Below are positions 55,728-64,000 of a stretch of DNA of 64,000 nt, one piece after another; within the stretch, counting starts at the first letter, position 1, and each line of letters begins with the position of its first letter. The notes beneath the pieces were generated by a model that was not told the origin of the DNA, did not search any database, and was given only the letters and a program-made list of their open reading frames with translations. The stretch comes from an uncultured Nitrospiraceae bacterium. Lineage in GTDB: Bacteria; Nitrospirota; Thermodesulfovibrionia; Thermodesulfovibrionales; Dissulfurispiraceae. The position numbers were made by a program, and so were the translations under genes. The DNA lies in assembly GCA_903822005.1 (NCBI GenBank), contig CAIJNL010000011.1:1-64000 (forward strand), read 5' to 3'.

Positions 55728-56864
55728 ATGCGGCTATTTCTGGTAGTCTATTTATCTTTATACAGCCTTCTGCACCTGTATGCCTTTATCAAGGTTAAGG
55801 CCGCGTGCCAATTCGGCTGGCGCACAGGACTCCTGGTCGGAATGTTTTTCATTCTGATGATATTTGCGCCGGTCATCGTGCGCCTTACAGAAAATGCCGG
55901 CCATGAAATTTTCGCAAGAGGCATGGCATATATAGGCTATACCTGGATGGCCATACTCTTCCTCTTCTTTTCCGTGTCTATCCTGATTGACCTGTACCGC
56001 TTATTGATATGGCTCACGGGACTGATAATGAATAAAGATATGTCCGGTTTCGCTATCACACCCCTGGTCGCTTTTCTAGTCCCGCTCGCAGTCTCCCTCT
56101 GTGTTGCAGTATACGGCTATTTTGAAGCGCTGAATATTAAAACGGATCATATTACTATTGAAACGACCAAACTTCCCCCGAATGTGGAGAGATTCAGGAT
56201 TGCCCAGATATCAGACGTACATATAGGGCTGATAGTCCGCGAGGACAGGCTTGAACGCATGATCAAAAAGATCAGGGAGGCGGACCCCGATATCCTGGTT
56301 TCTACCGGCGATCTACTGGACGGCCAGATTAACGGCATCTCCGAACTCGCCACTAATTTCAGTGCGTATAAGCCGCGCCTGGGAAAATATGCTGTCACCG
56401 GCAACCATGAATATATCGCGGGCATTAAACCTGCCATTGAGTTTACAGAAAATGCGGGCTTTAAAGTGCTGCGCTCTGAAAGCATAAATATCGGCAATAT
56501 TGTGACCCTTGCCGGAGTTGATGATCAGGGCTCGTCGACCACGGGAATCGTGAACAACCCTGATGAAAAGGCCCTGCTCGGCCCTCTCCCCAAGGACCGC
56601 TTTACAGTCTTTCTCAAGCACCGTCCTCTTATTAAACCGGGGTCTGCCGGTCTCTTCGATCTGCAGCTGTCCGGCCATGCACATAAGGGCCAGATATTCC
56701 CTTTCAGCATCATCACTCACTACTATTACACGCACCAGGCAGGGCTGCTGAAGTTTGATGGAGGCATGTTGTATATAAGCCGCGGTACAGGCACCTGGGG
56801 GCCGCCCATAAGGTTCCTCGCCCCGCCGGAAGTGACCGTGATAGATCTCGTCCGCAAGAAATAA
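55728..56864 (+). CDS. Membrane-anchored metallophosphoesterase
   Basis: 378 residues: four N-terminal transmembrane segments (1-130) and a calcineurin-type phosphoesterase domain (155-376). Metal motifs: ISDVHIG, STGDLLDG, VTGNHEY, FLKHRP, LSGHAHKGQ. This is the YkuE/YaeI-like type that can act on UDP-diacylglucosamine-like lipids or phosphodiesters; the substrate is uncertain. A TATAAT at 55714-55719 and the AAGGAT site precede the ATG. Confidence 0.88.
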   Translation: MRLFLVVYLSLYSLLHLYAFIKVKAACQFGWRTGLLVGMFFILMIFAPVIVRLTENAGHEIFARGMAYIGYTWMAILFLFFSVSILIDLYRLLIWLTGLIMNKDMSGFAITPLVAFLVPLAVSLCVAVYGYFEALNIKTDHITIETTKLPPNVERFRIAQISDVHIGLIVREDRLERMIKKIREADPDILVSTGDLLDGQINGISELATNFSAYKPRLGKYAVTGNHEYIAGIKPAIEFTENAGFKVLRSESINIGNIVTLAGVDDQGSSTTGIVNNPDEKALLGPLPKDRFTVFLKHRPLIKPGSAGLFDLQLSGHAHKGQIFPFSIITHYYYTHQAGLLKFDGGMLYISRGTGTWGPPIRFLAPPEVTVIDLVRKK

Positions 56865-56978
56865 AATCCACCTGCGCTTCAGGATGTGTTTGCCGAAACA
56901 AATAATAATAACTTCACGTTTGCCTGCCACCCTGACGCCATTATAAATGCTGTTCTTTTATTAACATTAACGTTATAT

Positions 56979-57007
56979 TTGGTGCTATTAAAACAACTTG
57001 TTAATAT
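56979..57007 (+). promoter_or_regulatory. Possible promoter upstream of the small membrane protein
   Basis: TTGGTG, 17 bases, TAATAT in an AT-rich stretch that begins ~50 bp after the phosphoesterase gene. A TAACGTTA palindrome lies just before the -35. Confidence 0.4.
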
Positions 57008-57121
57008 ATGTCAAAAGGGTATAGCAGCTTATTAAGTTCCGGCATATCTGCTGTCGCAGCAGAAAAAGAGGGTACAGGACGCAGCTTTATGCCGGTTTAA
57101 TGATGGTGGAAGTATAATCTA

Positions 57122-57373
57122 ATGGCAGAAACGTTGCGAGTTTTTTGTGTGATATTGTTTCTCTTATGCCTTGGAATATCTGCGATATTGTGGACAAAGA
57201 AAGTTCAGCAAACCCACCTGAAATTACTATCGCGGAAAAAACCTTACCAGGGGTGGGTAGAAGGTGAAATTTATATTAGTGTGGTGCGCTTTATTGGCCT
57301 CTTTTTTTTAGTTGTGTCTATCTCCATGATTATCTTCCGGCTGTCATTTCCCTGGATACCACCTGTATATTGA
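57122..57373 (+). CDS. Small two-TM membrane protein, unknown
   Basis: 83 residues with hydrophobic helices at ~6-25 and ~52-73 and a basic, Lys/Arg-rich loop between. Codon use is more AT-rich than neighbouring genes (many TTT, ATT, TTA, AAA codons), hinting at recent acquisition or weak expression. The SD GGTGG is rather far from ATG. No family recognised. Confidence 0.55.
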   Translation: MAETLRVFCVILFLLCLGISAILWTKKVQQTHLKLLSRKKPYQGWVEGEIYISVVRFIGLFFLVVSISMIIFRLSFPWIPPVY

Positions 57374-57422
57374 GCAGGCCCGACCGGTCCCGCAAAAAAT
57401 TGGCGTCAGGCGATATAAGGTA

Positions 57423-57450
57423 TTGACTTCCTGTTATTTTTCCTTACAAT
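57423..57450 (+). promoter_or_regulatory. Promoter of the GNAT/synthase locus
   Basis: TTGACT, 16-nt spacer, TACAAT. The predicted start near 57456 would give a ~130-nt leader to the GNAT-like gene and could serve the whole run of genes up to the right edge. Confidence 0.55.
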
Positions 57451-57585
57451 GTATAGAAGATGAATTTTAGTCAAGTAAATCATATATACTAATCCAGAGG
57501 AGAAGCATATTAATTTATCTCCTTCAGCGTACGGCGACATACTGACATGTCATTTTTCGGTGATAACCCCTTTAAGGGAACAAAT

Positions 57586-58707
57586 ATGGCCGGAATAGAG
57601 ATCATTGCCGTGGAAGAAGGAGCGGGATTAACGGACTTTATTGACTTGCCCTGGAGGATCTATGCTGATTACCCCAAATGGGTCCCGCCGCTCAAGAAAG
57701 AGGTCCGCCGTGTGCTGGACACTCACATACACCCTTTCTGGGAGTTTTCAGAGCGCATACTCTTTCTTGCACGTCGAGGTTCAGAGACGCGGGGAAGGAT
57801 CGCGGGCATAATAGACCACCATTATAACGAGTTCCACAACGAGAAGATGGGCACATGGGGGTTCTTCGAATGTGCTGACGATCCGGAGGCCGCTTCGGCC
57901 CTGTTCACTTCTGCCGAGACATGGGCGAGACAGAAGGGTATGACCAGTATGAGAGGTCCGCTCAATCCCTCCGCCAATTATGAGGCGGGCCTGCTCATTG
58001 AGGGATTCGATTATCTTCCTGCCCTGATGATGGCCTACAACCCGCCTTACTACCCCGGACTTGTCGAAGCGTGCGGCTTCACCAAAGAAAAAGACCTGCT
58101 CGCTTTTCTGATAGACGGCGAATACCGGCTTCCTGAGTGGATGGACCGTCTTGCTGAAAAAATAGAAAGAAAAAAGGGGATCCATGTCAGGCTCTTTCGT
58201 ACAAAAGAAGAAGACGCAGAGTTTGCCCTGATCCGGGAGATATATAATGACGCATGGTCCGGCAACTGGGGTTTCGTCCCGCTGACCGGTCGTGAGATGA
58301 GTGACATTCAAAAGAACGTGATGGAATTCGCGGACCCGGACATGGCTTTTTTCATATATTATGAGGACGAACCGGCAGCCTTCTGCCTGATCTTCCCTGA
58401 TATGAACCCATTGCTAAAGCGTCTCAACGGCAAGATCGGCCTCCTGGGTGTGCTGAAGTTCCTCATGTATCAGCGTGAGATCAACGGATTGCGTTTGTTG
58501 ATGCTGGGGATTAAGGAAAAGTTCCGGCAGCTTGGACTCCCGATGCTCGCCTTCCACCATATCTGCAAGGTCATGAAGAATAAAAAGAAGTATGATCATC
58601 TGGAGATGGGCTGGACCCTGGAAGACAACGAGTCGATCAATTCCCTGATAGAGGAAGCGGGCGGAAAAAAATACAAGAAATATCGCATTTTCAGGAAACC
58701 CCTATGA
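57586..58707 (+). CDS. GNAT-like protein of the YghO type
   Basis: About 373 residues from ATG 57586, which follows AAGGGAACAAAT (an ATG at 57547 has no ribosome site). The protein has the look of a two-domain GNAT fold: LPWRIYADYPKWVPPL, GRIAGIIDHHYNEFH, WGFFECADDPEAASALF, MRGPLNPSANYEAGLLIEGF, and a C-terminal half with IYNDAWSGNWGFVPLTGREM. Exact reaction unknown. The next gene overlaps by four bases, and the synthase follows, so a joint biosynthetic role is inferred. Confidence 0.7.
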   Translation: MAGIEIIAVEEGAGLTDFIDLPWRIYADYPKWVPPLKKEVRRVLDTHIHPFWEFSERILFLARRGSETRGRIAGIIDHHYNEFHNEKMGTWGFFECADDPEAASALFTSAETWARQKGMTSMRGPLNPSANYEAGLLIEGFDYLPALMMAYNPPYYPGLVEACGFTKEKDLLAFLIDGEYRLPEWMDRLAEKIERKKGIHVRLFRTKEEDAEFALIREIYNDAWSGNWGFVPLTGREMSDIQKNVMEFADPDMAFFIYYEDEPAAFCLIFPDMNPLLKRLNGKIGLLGVLKFLMYQREINGLRLLMLGIKEKFRQLGLPMLAFHHICKVMKNKKKYDHLEMGWTLEDNESINSLIEEAGGKKYKKYRIFRKPL

Positions 58708-59549
58708 GCAGGGAAGACGCCGAAAAGGGGTATCAGGCGTATCTCCTGGCGGCGATACGATGGCTCGCAGGGGTTGCGATCGCGTGCACCCGCCGGAAGC
58801 CCAGGATCTATACTCATATGCAGCCCGATGGCTGGAAAGCCGAGCCCGTCGTAATCACAAATCGTTTTGCCCCGGATGCCGACCTCGATCCTGCTACCAG
58901 AGCGCCGGTGGGGGACGAGGGATATAACCTCTACATCCTCAACGAATCCGCTAACTGGGACCACACCACTGCGAAAGCGATTCTCTTTTCAATCTGGCAG
59001 CGGCCCTGGGCGCATAGCTGGATCATCCTCGAAAGTCCGGAGCACCGCCTGGAATGCGGTCACACCGGTGACTTCGGGCTGAATGAACAGCGCTATCATG
59101 AAGGTGTTTTTCAGAGAGTTCGGGATGGGCATCCGGATCCTATCGCGTACTTGTGGCAGACGAGGTTTGACGGACAATTCCAGCTCGGCAAGCCTAACCG
59201 TCCCCCAACATTCGTTTGGCGGATGCCGATTACCCGGCGGAGGTATCAGTTGATTCATGATTACGTGATGAATCGGAAGTACGACCAGTTCGGCGCGAGG
59301 TCCAACAACTGCACCGATATGGTGATAGAAACCGCGGCACTGGCAGGCATCAATCTTATACACCGCATGCGCCTGACCTTGCCGTCGAAATCGAAGGTTT
59401 GGGGCCGGACGCAGAACGTCTGGACGGACCCCCAGTACCGCGTTCTGGAATACAGCACGCCTGAAGTCCTGGAAGTAGATCTGCGCCAGCTTGTGAGTTT
59501 AGGCATCGGGAGCGATGCCACGAAGTGGTACTTGTCTTTGAAGCATTGA
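58704..59549 (+). CDS. Putative papain-fold (LRAT/NlpC-like) protein
   Basis: 281 residues, soluble. Not a family I can name with certainty. H104 in WAHSWIILE and C203 in SNNCTDMV are spaced and placed like the His-before-Cys order of circularly permuted papain-fold enzymes (LRAT, NlpC/P60-like), many of which are acyltransferases or thioesterases. Conserved-looking Trp/Arg-rich stretches surround both. ATGA overlap with the GNAT-like gene; 72 nt before the giant synthase. Confidence 0.5.
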   Translation: MSREDAEKGYQAYLLAAIRWLAGVAIACTRRKPRIYTHMQPDGWKAEPVVITNRFAPDADLDPATRAPVGDEGYNLYILNESANWDHTTAKAILFSIWQRPWAHSWIILESPEHRLECGHTGDFGLNEQRYHEGVFQRVRDGHPDPIAYLWQTRFDGQFQLGKPNRPPTFVWRMPITRRRYQLIHDYVMNRKYDQFGARSNNCTDMVIETAALAGINLIHRMRLTLPSKSKVWGRTQNVWTDPQYRVLEYSTPEVLEVDLRQLVSLGIGSDATKWYLSLKH

Positions 59550-59621
59550 AGATCGCTCTTATACTTGAGAGTAGAGGGTGTGATTGATTCAACTGTCAAA
59601 ATGTAATTTAAAGGCGAAGGT

Positions 59622-62600
59622 ATGACATCTAAAAAAAAGTCTGACATAGCAGCGGGGCATCGGGCGGCTGTCATCGGTTTCGTCTGGCGGCCTGAGGAGA
59701 TCAACCCGTCAGTGATTCAAATGGCACAGCGAACAGGCAGCAGGGCCGTCTTCGATTTTTCCATGACGGGAGTGGAAGGGTTAAATACTTTTCTGCGAAA
59801 TACTGACAATGCCTGCCATGTTACGGATATAAAGATTTCTGTCCCTGCCTTCCTGGACCCATCCCTGGGTCAGTTATTGAGGGAAACAGGTGTCCATGAT
59901 ATCTGGATAGAGTGCCACCCGCTGTTCTTTCAAAGAGATACTTCCATCTTTCTGCAGAGATTGAGAGAATTGTCGCAAGACCACCGCTGCTATCCGGTCA
60001 TCGGCGACATGGATATCCTCGCGTCGATTTTGAAGGACAGCCCGGATATCGGGCGCCTCGTCCTGAAAGGATGCGAGGCGTCCGGATTTGTAAGCGGTGA
60101 GACGACCATGGCTTTCTATTCGATGGTAAAAGAAAAACTGCGCGCGGCCTCAAAACCTCCGGAAATCCTTATCTGGGGCGGCATCGCCACACCGGAGGCG
60201 GCAGCGGCATTCCTGTCGACCGGGGCAGCCGGAATCATTTTCGAGAGCATCCACTGGCTTACCGATATGGTTGCCATTGATGATGTTCAGCGCCAGCGGC
60301 TCTCGAGGCTCCGGCTCGATTCTACTGATCTGGTCGGCCTGGACCTGCAGGTTCCCTGCCGCCTTTTCAATAAGGGAAACTCGCTCGCATTCAAGGAGAT
60401 CAGAACTTTCGAAGACTCGCTCTATGGGGCAAAGATCAAGGAGGAAAGCCGCCGTTCCTTCGTGAGCCTGGTGCATGCCAGGGCACTCCACCCTCTGGAG
60501 AGCCATTTCGGTCAGGACGAAGTTATTCCTCTGGGCCTGGAAGCCGCTTTTGCCATGTCTTTTGCTGAACGCTTTGGGACCGGGACCGAGCAGGCAGTGA
60601 AAACCTTTATCAATGAAATTCGTAACGCATGCCGCATGGCCGAGTCAAAAAAGGACTGCTTTCTGGACAGCCCCGCAGCCAGGGAGATGGGAACCCGATA
60701 CCCCTTTATCCAGGGCGCCATGTCCTGGATAACTGATGTCCCGGAGTTTGCCTTAAGAGTTGCAGATGCCGGCGGATTGCCCACCATCGCCCTTGGCCTG
60801 ATGGATGCTGAAACCCTTGAAAGGAGACTGGGACGCCTGCCAGAGATTATGGGGGACCGCCCTTATGCGGTGAATGTCGTATCTTTGGTAGAAAACCCTT
60901 TCAGGGAGACTCATCTGGCCTGGATAAAGAAAAACAGGCCCCGTTTTGTAGTGATAGCTGGCGGGGATCTCTCTCCTTTAAGACAGCTGATAGAATGCGG
61001 CATAAGTGTAATTTATATCGCGCCTGATGAAGCGCTGTTGAGGATCGCCATGGAATCCGGCGTCCGGTTTGTGGTCTGCGAGGGGTATGAGGCCGGCGGT
61101 CACGTCGGGGCGCATAGCACTCTCACCCTTGCTCAAATGGTGCTGGACCTGAAACGGCGCGCCCCAGCCCTGTTCCACAACTGCCGCGTGGTCCTCGCCG
61201 GAGGAATATATAACCGGGAGACGGCAGTAATGGCCGCCATGCTCGGCGCGGACGCAATACAGATGGGCACCGCATATCTCGCCATGCAGGAGATTGTTGA
61301 AACAGGCGCCCTGTCGGCGCTCTATCAGCGGATGATTTTGAAACCGCCCCAGGGCGGAACAGTAGTTTCGGGCCAGGACACCGGACTTCGGGTACGGTCC
61401 CTGAAGACTCCGAGAGTGGAAGCCATTCTATCCCTGGAAAGGGAGTTTGCGGCAGGCCACCAGGACGAGGCCTCTTTCCGAAGAAGAATGGAGAAAATGG
61501 CAGCAGGAAGCCTCTTTGCTGCAGCCAGGGGCATGGACAAGCCGGGCGGGGCGCCCCTTGATGAGCAGTCCTGCCTGGAACGCGGACAATTTATGAGCGG
61601 AGCCTGCGCAGGCCTTATCAGCAAGGTCCAAAAACTTAAGTCTTTTCATCGCGAGCTGGCCGAAGGGCCGCTCTTGCTGCGCCAGCCCTTTGAACATGAG
61701 AGCGGTCGTATCGCCGAACCTTCTCTCGGTGAACCGCCGCACATAGAAACCCATGCACCCGCGAGCAGCCATAGGGTCAATCAGACTGCTTGCCGGACGA
61801 ACGGTAACGAGAGGGTTGCCATCACAGGTATGAGCATCCTCAATGCCCTTGGAAAGAGTCCGGAAGAGATATGGGACGCGAGTCTTGCCATGAAGAGCGG
61901 GATTACGCCGGTTCCGTTGTCACGCTGGGACCACAACCGTTTTTATGATCCCAGCCCGCGTGTTTCTGACAAGACATACTGCAAGGTAGGAGCGTTCCTG
62001 GACTTCCATATCTCCCGCAATGACCTCGGGATTCCTCCCCAGGATTTCCGCACCATGACTGCAGCCACAAAGATCACCTTGTGGCTGGCGGACAAGGCCA
62101 TCAGGGCTTCCGGCATACTTGAGTCGGGCATACCGCGCGAGCGAATCGGTGTCCTGATCTCCCAAAACTCGGGAGAGGCTGCCGGAACACTGAACAATAC
62201 CATAATCAGGGCATACGTTCATGACATACTCGCCGCTGTCGAAAGGGCCGTTCATCTCACGCCGGACCAGGCGAGCGCGATCGAACGAGAGGTGAAGTCA
62301 GGGCGTCTTGCCCCGGATGACACCACCCTCCTTGGCAGACTAAACTGCGCAGCGCCCGGCTTTATCTGCAACAGGTATGGTTTCATGGGGCCCAGTTATG
62401 CAGTTTCGGCGGCCTGCGCGTCTTCACTCGTCGCGGTGTACAGCGCAATCCAGATGATAAAGAATGGCATCCTCGATGCCGCCATCGTCGGCGGGGGCGA
62501 GGACAATCTGACGCACCTGCATTTCCTGGAATTCGCGGCTGTTGGCGCACTCTTCGGGCTATCAGGAAAGGACAGACCGGCGCATGAGGCCTCACGCCCT

Positions 62601-64000
62601 TTTGATGCTGAACGAGATGGAATGGTCCTCGGCGAAGGCGGGGGAATGATAGTCATCGAGCGTGAGAGCCTGGCCCGCGCAAGAGGGGCGCGCGTCCACT
62701 CCATAATCACCGGCATGGGCGCGAGCAACAACCATCTCGGCATGGTAGAGTCCAACTGTATCACCCAGGAAATCGCCATACGCTCCTCGTTTGCCGGCTT
62801 GCCATATGGGCCTGATGCAGTGGGCCTGGTGGAATGCCATGCTACGAGCACACGGCAGGGTGATGTGGAAGAGGTCCGTGCCCTGAAGACATTCTTCAGT
62901 CCTTCAAAACGTACAGTGCTCACTTCATTTAAATCGCAGATCGGACATACGCTGGGCGCCTCGGGCATTAACAATCTTATTCGGGGAACCATGGCAATGA
63001 AGACGGGGGTTTTCCCTGCCACCCTCAATTATGAACATCCGGACCCGGAAATGGGACTGGAGGGATCAGGTCTTCATATCGCCCCTGAGCCGTTTGACTG
63101 GAACAGCAGACCAGGCGAGCCAAGAAGACTGCAGGTCAATGCCTTTGGGTTCGGAGGCTCAAACTATGTTTTGCAGATGGAGCAGGCCCTGGATGAATTG
63201 GATACTGTCATGGTCTGCCCCGAGAGGGCAGCCGGCGTTTCTGCAGTTAAAGGCGGCAGCACCGCTGCAATCCAGGGGACCTCGTTCTTCCGGACGGAGA
63301 TGGACGGCCGTAAATGCCGGATGGCTGTTGTGGCGCAATCCGATGAAGAGGCGCTCACGATCATCAAGAGATCACCCGTTCTTGCCAAAGCCGGAAGCGT
63401 CTCGCCAAAGGCCCTGAAATCCCTGGCTCAGAAGGGGATCTTCGCGGGCCCCGAGGATTTACCGGTCCCGCCGCTCGCTTTTGTATTTCCGGGACAGGGG
63501 ACACACTATGGAGGCATGGGGCGGAATCTCTACGAAAACTTTCCCGTAATCAAAGAGTGGATGGACCGGGCCGCGGCTGCCGCGGATTTCGACCTCCTTC
63601 ATTTATTATTTCATGATCGCGACGAGAACCTTCAGAAGACACGGTGGCAGCAACCTGCCCTGTTTGCCCTGGAAAATGCAATGGCCCAGTATCTCACGAC
63701 CCTTGGAATACGACCCGCAGCCATGGCCGGTCACAGTCTGGGAGAACTGACCGCCTTGTGTATGGCGGGCGTCTATTCTGTGGAGGACGGGTTTAGAATC
63801 GTGAACATGAGGGCCCGCTGCATGGACAAGGTTGCCTCCGGAAACATGGACCCCGGCGTTATGGCGGCAGTGGATGCTCCGATGGACCTGCTGAAAGAGA
63901 TGATCCATGGACAGGAAGGTGTTTACATCGGCAATATTAATTCACCGAATCAGACCGTCCTGAGTGGCAGCACCAAAGCGGTCGCGAATATTGGTTGCCG
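59622..64000 (+). CDS. Giant iterative synthase: NPD-NPD-KS-AT (right-truncated)
   Basis: The first 1,459 codons of an open frame that continues beyond the window. ATG 59622 follows AAGGCGAAGG. Residues 1-340 are a degenerate 2-nitropropane-dioxygenase-like barrel (KGCEASGFVSGET, IWGGIATPEAAAAFLSTGAAG). Residues 355-670 are a full one, like PfaD/FabK enoyl reductases (EGYEAGGHVGAHST, VLAGGIYNRETA). The ketosynthase spans ~730-1175 with Cys in SAACASSL, His in ECHATSTRQGD and KSQIGHT. The acyltransferase begins ~1285 (FVFPGQGTHYGGMG) with Ser ~1371 in GHSLGE. ACP, KR or DH parts would lie beyond the edge. Related to PUFA-synthase-like secondary lipid synthases; the product is unknown. Confidence 0.9.
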   Translation, partial: MTSKKKSDIAAGHRAAVIGFVWRPEEINPSVIQMAQRTGSRAVFDFSMTGVEGLNTFLRNTDNACHVTDIKISVPAFLDPSLGQLLRETGVHDIWIECHPLFFQRDTSIFLQRLRELSQDHRCYPVIGDMDILASILKDSPDIGRLVLKGCEASGFVSGETTMAFYSMVKEKLRAASKPPEILIWGGIATPEAAAAFLSTGAAGIIFESIHWLTDMVAIDDVQRQRLSRLRLDSTDLVGLDLQVPCRLFNKGNSLAFKEIRTFEDSLYGAKIKEESRRSFVSLVHARALHPLESHFGQDEVIPLGLEAAFAMSFAERFGTGTEQAVKTFINEIRNACRMAESKKDCFLDSPAAREMGTRYPFIQGAMSWITDVPEFALRVADAGGLPTIALGLMDAETLERRLGRLPEIMGDRPYAVNVVSLVENPFRETHLAWIKKNRPRFVVIAGGDLSPLRQLIECGISVIYIAPDEALLRIAMESGVRFVVCEGYEAGGHVGAHSTLTLAQMVLDLKRRAPALFHNCRVVLAGGIYNRETAVMAAMLGADAIQMGTAYLAMQEIVETGALSALYQRMILKPPQGGTVVSGQDTGLRVRSLKTPRVEAILSLEREFAAGHQDEASFRRRMEKMAAGSLFAAARGMDKPGGAPLDEQSCLERGQFMSGACAGLISKVQKLKSFHRELAEGPLLLRQPFEHESGRIAEPSLGEPPHIETHAPASSHRVNQTACRTNGNERVAITGMSILNALGKSPEEIWDASLAMKSGITPVPLSRWDHNRFYDPSPRVSDKTYCKVGAFLDFHISRNDLGIPPQDFRTMTAATKITLWLADKAIRASGILESGIPRERIGVLISQNSGEAAGTLNNTIIRAYVHDILAAVERAVHLTPDQASAIEREVKSGRLAPDDTTLLGRLNCAAPGFICNRYGFMGPSYAVSAACASSLVAVYSAIQMIKNGILDAAIVGGGEDNLTHLHFLEFAAVGALFGLSGKDRPAHEASRPFDAERDGMVLGEGGGMIVIERESLARARGARVHSIITGMGASNNHLGMVESNCITQEIAIRSSFAGLPYGPDAVGLVECHATSTRQGDVEEVRALKTFFSPSKRTVLTSFKSQIGHTLGASGINNLIRGTMAMKTGVFPATLNYEHPDPEMGLEGSGLHIAPEPFDWNSRPGEPRRLQVNAFGFGGSNYVLQMEQALDELDTVMVCPERAAGVSAVKGGSTAAIQGTSFFRTEMDGRKCRMAVVAQSDEEALTIIKRSPVLAKAGSVSPKALKSLAQKGIFAGPEDLPVPPLAFVFPGQGTHYGGMGRNLYENFPVIKEWMDRAAAAADFDLLHLLFHDRDENLQKTRWQQPALFALENAMAQYLTTLGIRPAAMAGHSLGELTALCMAGVYSVEDGFRIVNMRARCMDKVASGNMDPGVMAAVDAPMDLLKEMIHGQEGVYIGNINSPNQTVLSGSTKAVANIGC

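Overview
The window reads as chromosome from an anaerobic, Gram-negative-type bacterium that fixes or oxidises C1 units through the Wood-Ljungdahl (reductive acetyl-CoA) pathway. The evidence is a bacterial acetyl-CoA synthase cluster (acsB, acsC, acsD, acsE, cooC), the futalosine menaquinone gene mqnA, a class I (Fe-S) fumarase, a DcuC-type C4-dicarboxylate carrier, lipoproteins, AsmA, and many PAS-type sensor kinases. Nitrospirota (Thermodesulfovibrionia-like) or a related Desulfobacterota lineage is my inference. No rRNA gene, CRISPR array, prophage or transposase was recognised.

Layout. 1-1.8 kb: the 5' end of tuf, four tRNAs (Thr-TGT, Tyr, Gly, Thr-GGT, in the classic tRNA-tuf order) under a good promoter, and hisG. 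1.9-3.2 kb: a secreted M20 metallopeptidase. 3.3-9.7 kb: the minus-strand ACS/corrinoid protein cluster, without a CODH catalytic subunit (acsA/cooS). 9.7-10.9 kb: a HAD phosphatase flanked by members of a ~145-nt long-hairpin repeat family. 11-13.7 kb: DNA polymerase I split into two overlapping genes. 13.7-26.8 kb: housekeeping genes (MTHFR-like protein, a CBS/tsaE/nadK/UDG/HIT/membrane-protein operon, a PAS kinase, ppnP, an ATP-cone nuclease, an AsmA protein, a laccase-domain protein, NAD(P)HX repair).

27-35 kb: three tandem paralogous NMT1/THI5-type substrate-binding lipoproteins, followed by a two-TM sensor kinase, an Rcp1-type receiver and a hybrid kinase, with no ABC permease or ATPase. 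35-37 kb: class I fumarase behind a perfect sigma-54 type promoter. 37-50 kb: mostly housekeeping genes (DUF815 ATPase, murB, dedA, a PocR-PAS-GGDEF protein, nitroreductase, shikimate kinase, cyclophilin, two small secreted paralogues, panB, recJ, secF/secD/yajC). 50-56.9 kb: a Tat-exported amidohydrolase, dcuC, a small HTH protein with AT-rich inverted repeats, mqnA, rtcB and a membrane metallophosphoesterase. 57-64 kb: a biosynthetic-looking locus with a GNAT-like protein, a papain/LRAT-like protein and the first 1,459 codons of a giant synthase with two TIM-barrel (2-nitropropane dioxygenase-like) domains, a ketosynthase and an acyltransferase. It runs off the right edge.

The most interesting items are the long-hairpin repeat family with arms that pair although their sequences differ, the tandem-NPD-KS-AT synthase with its neighbours, the binding-protein/kinase module without a transporter, the split polA with a clamp-motif-like N terminus, and the sigma-54 fumarase promoter. 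No comparison against databases was possible, so all family names rest on recognisable motifs, length and context.
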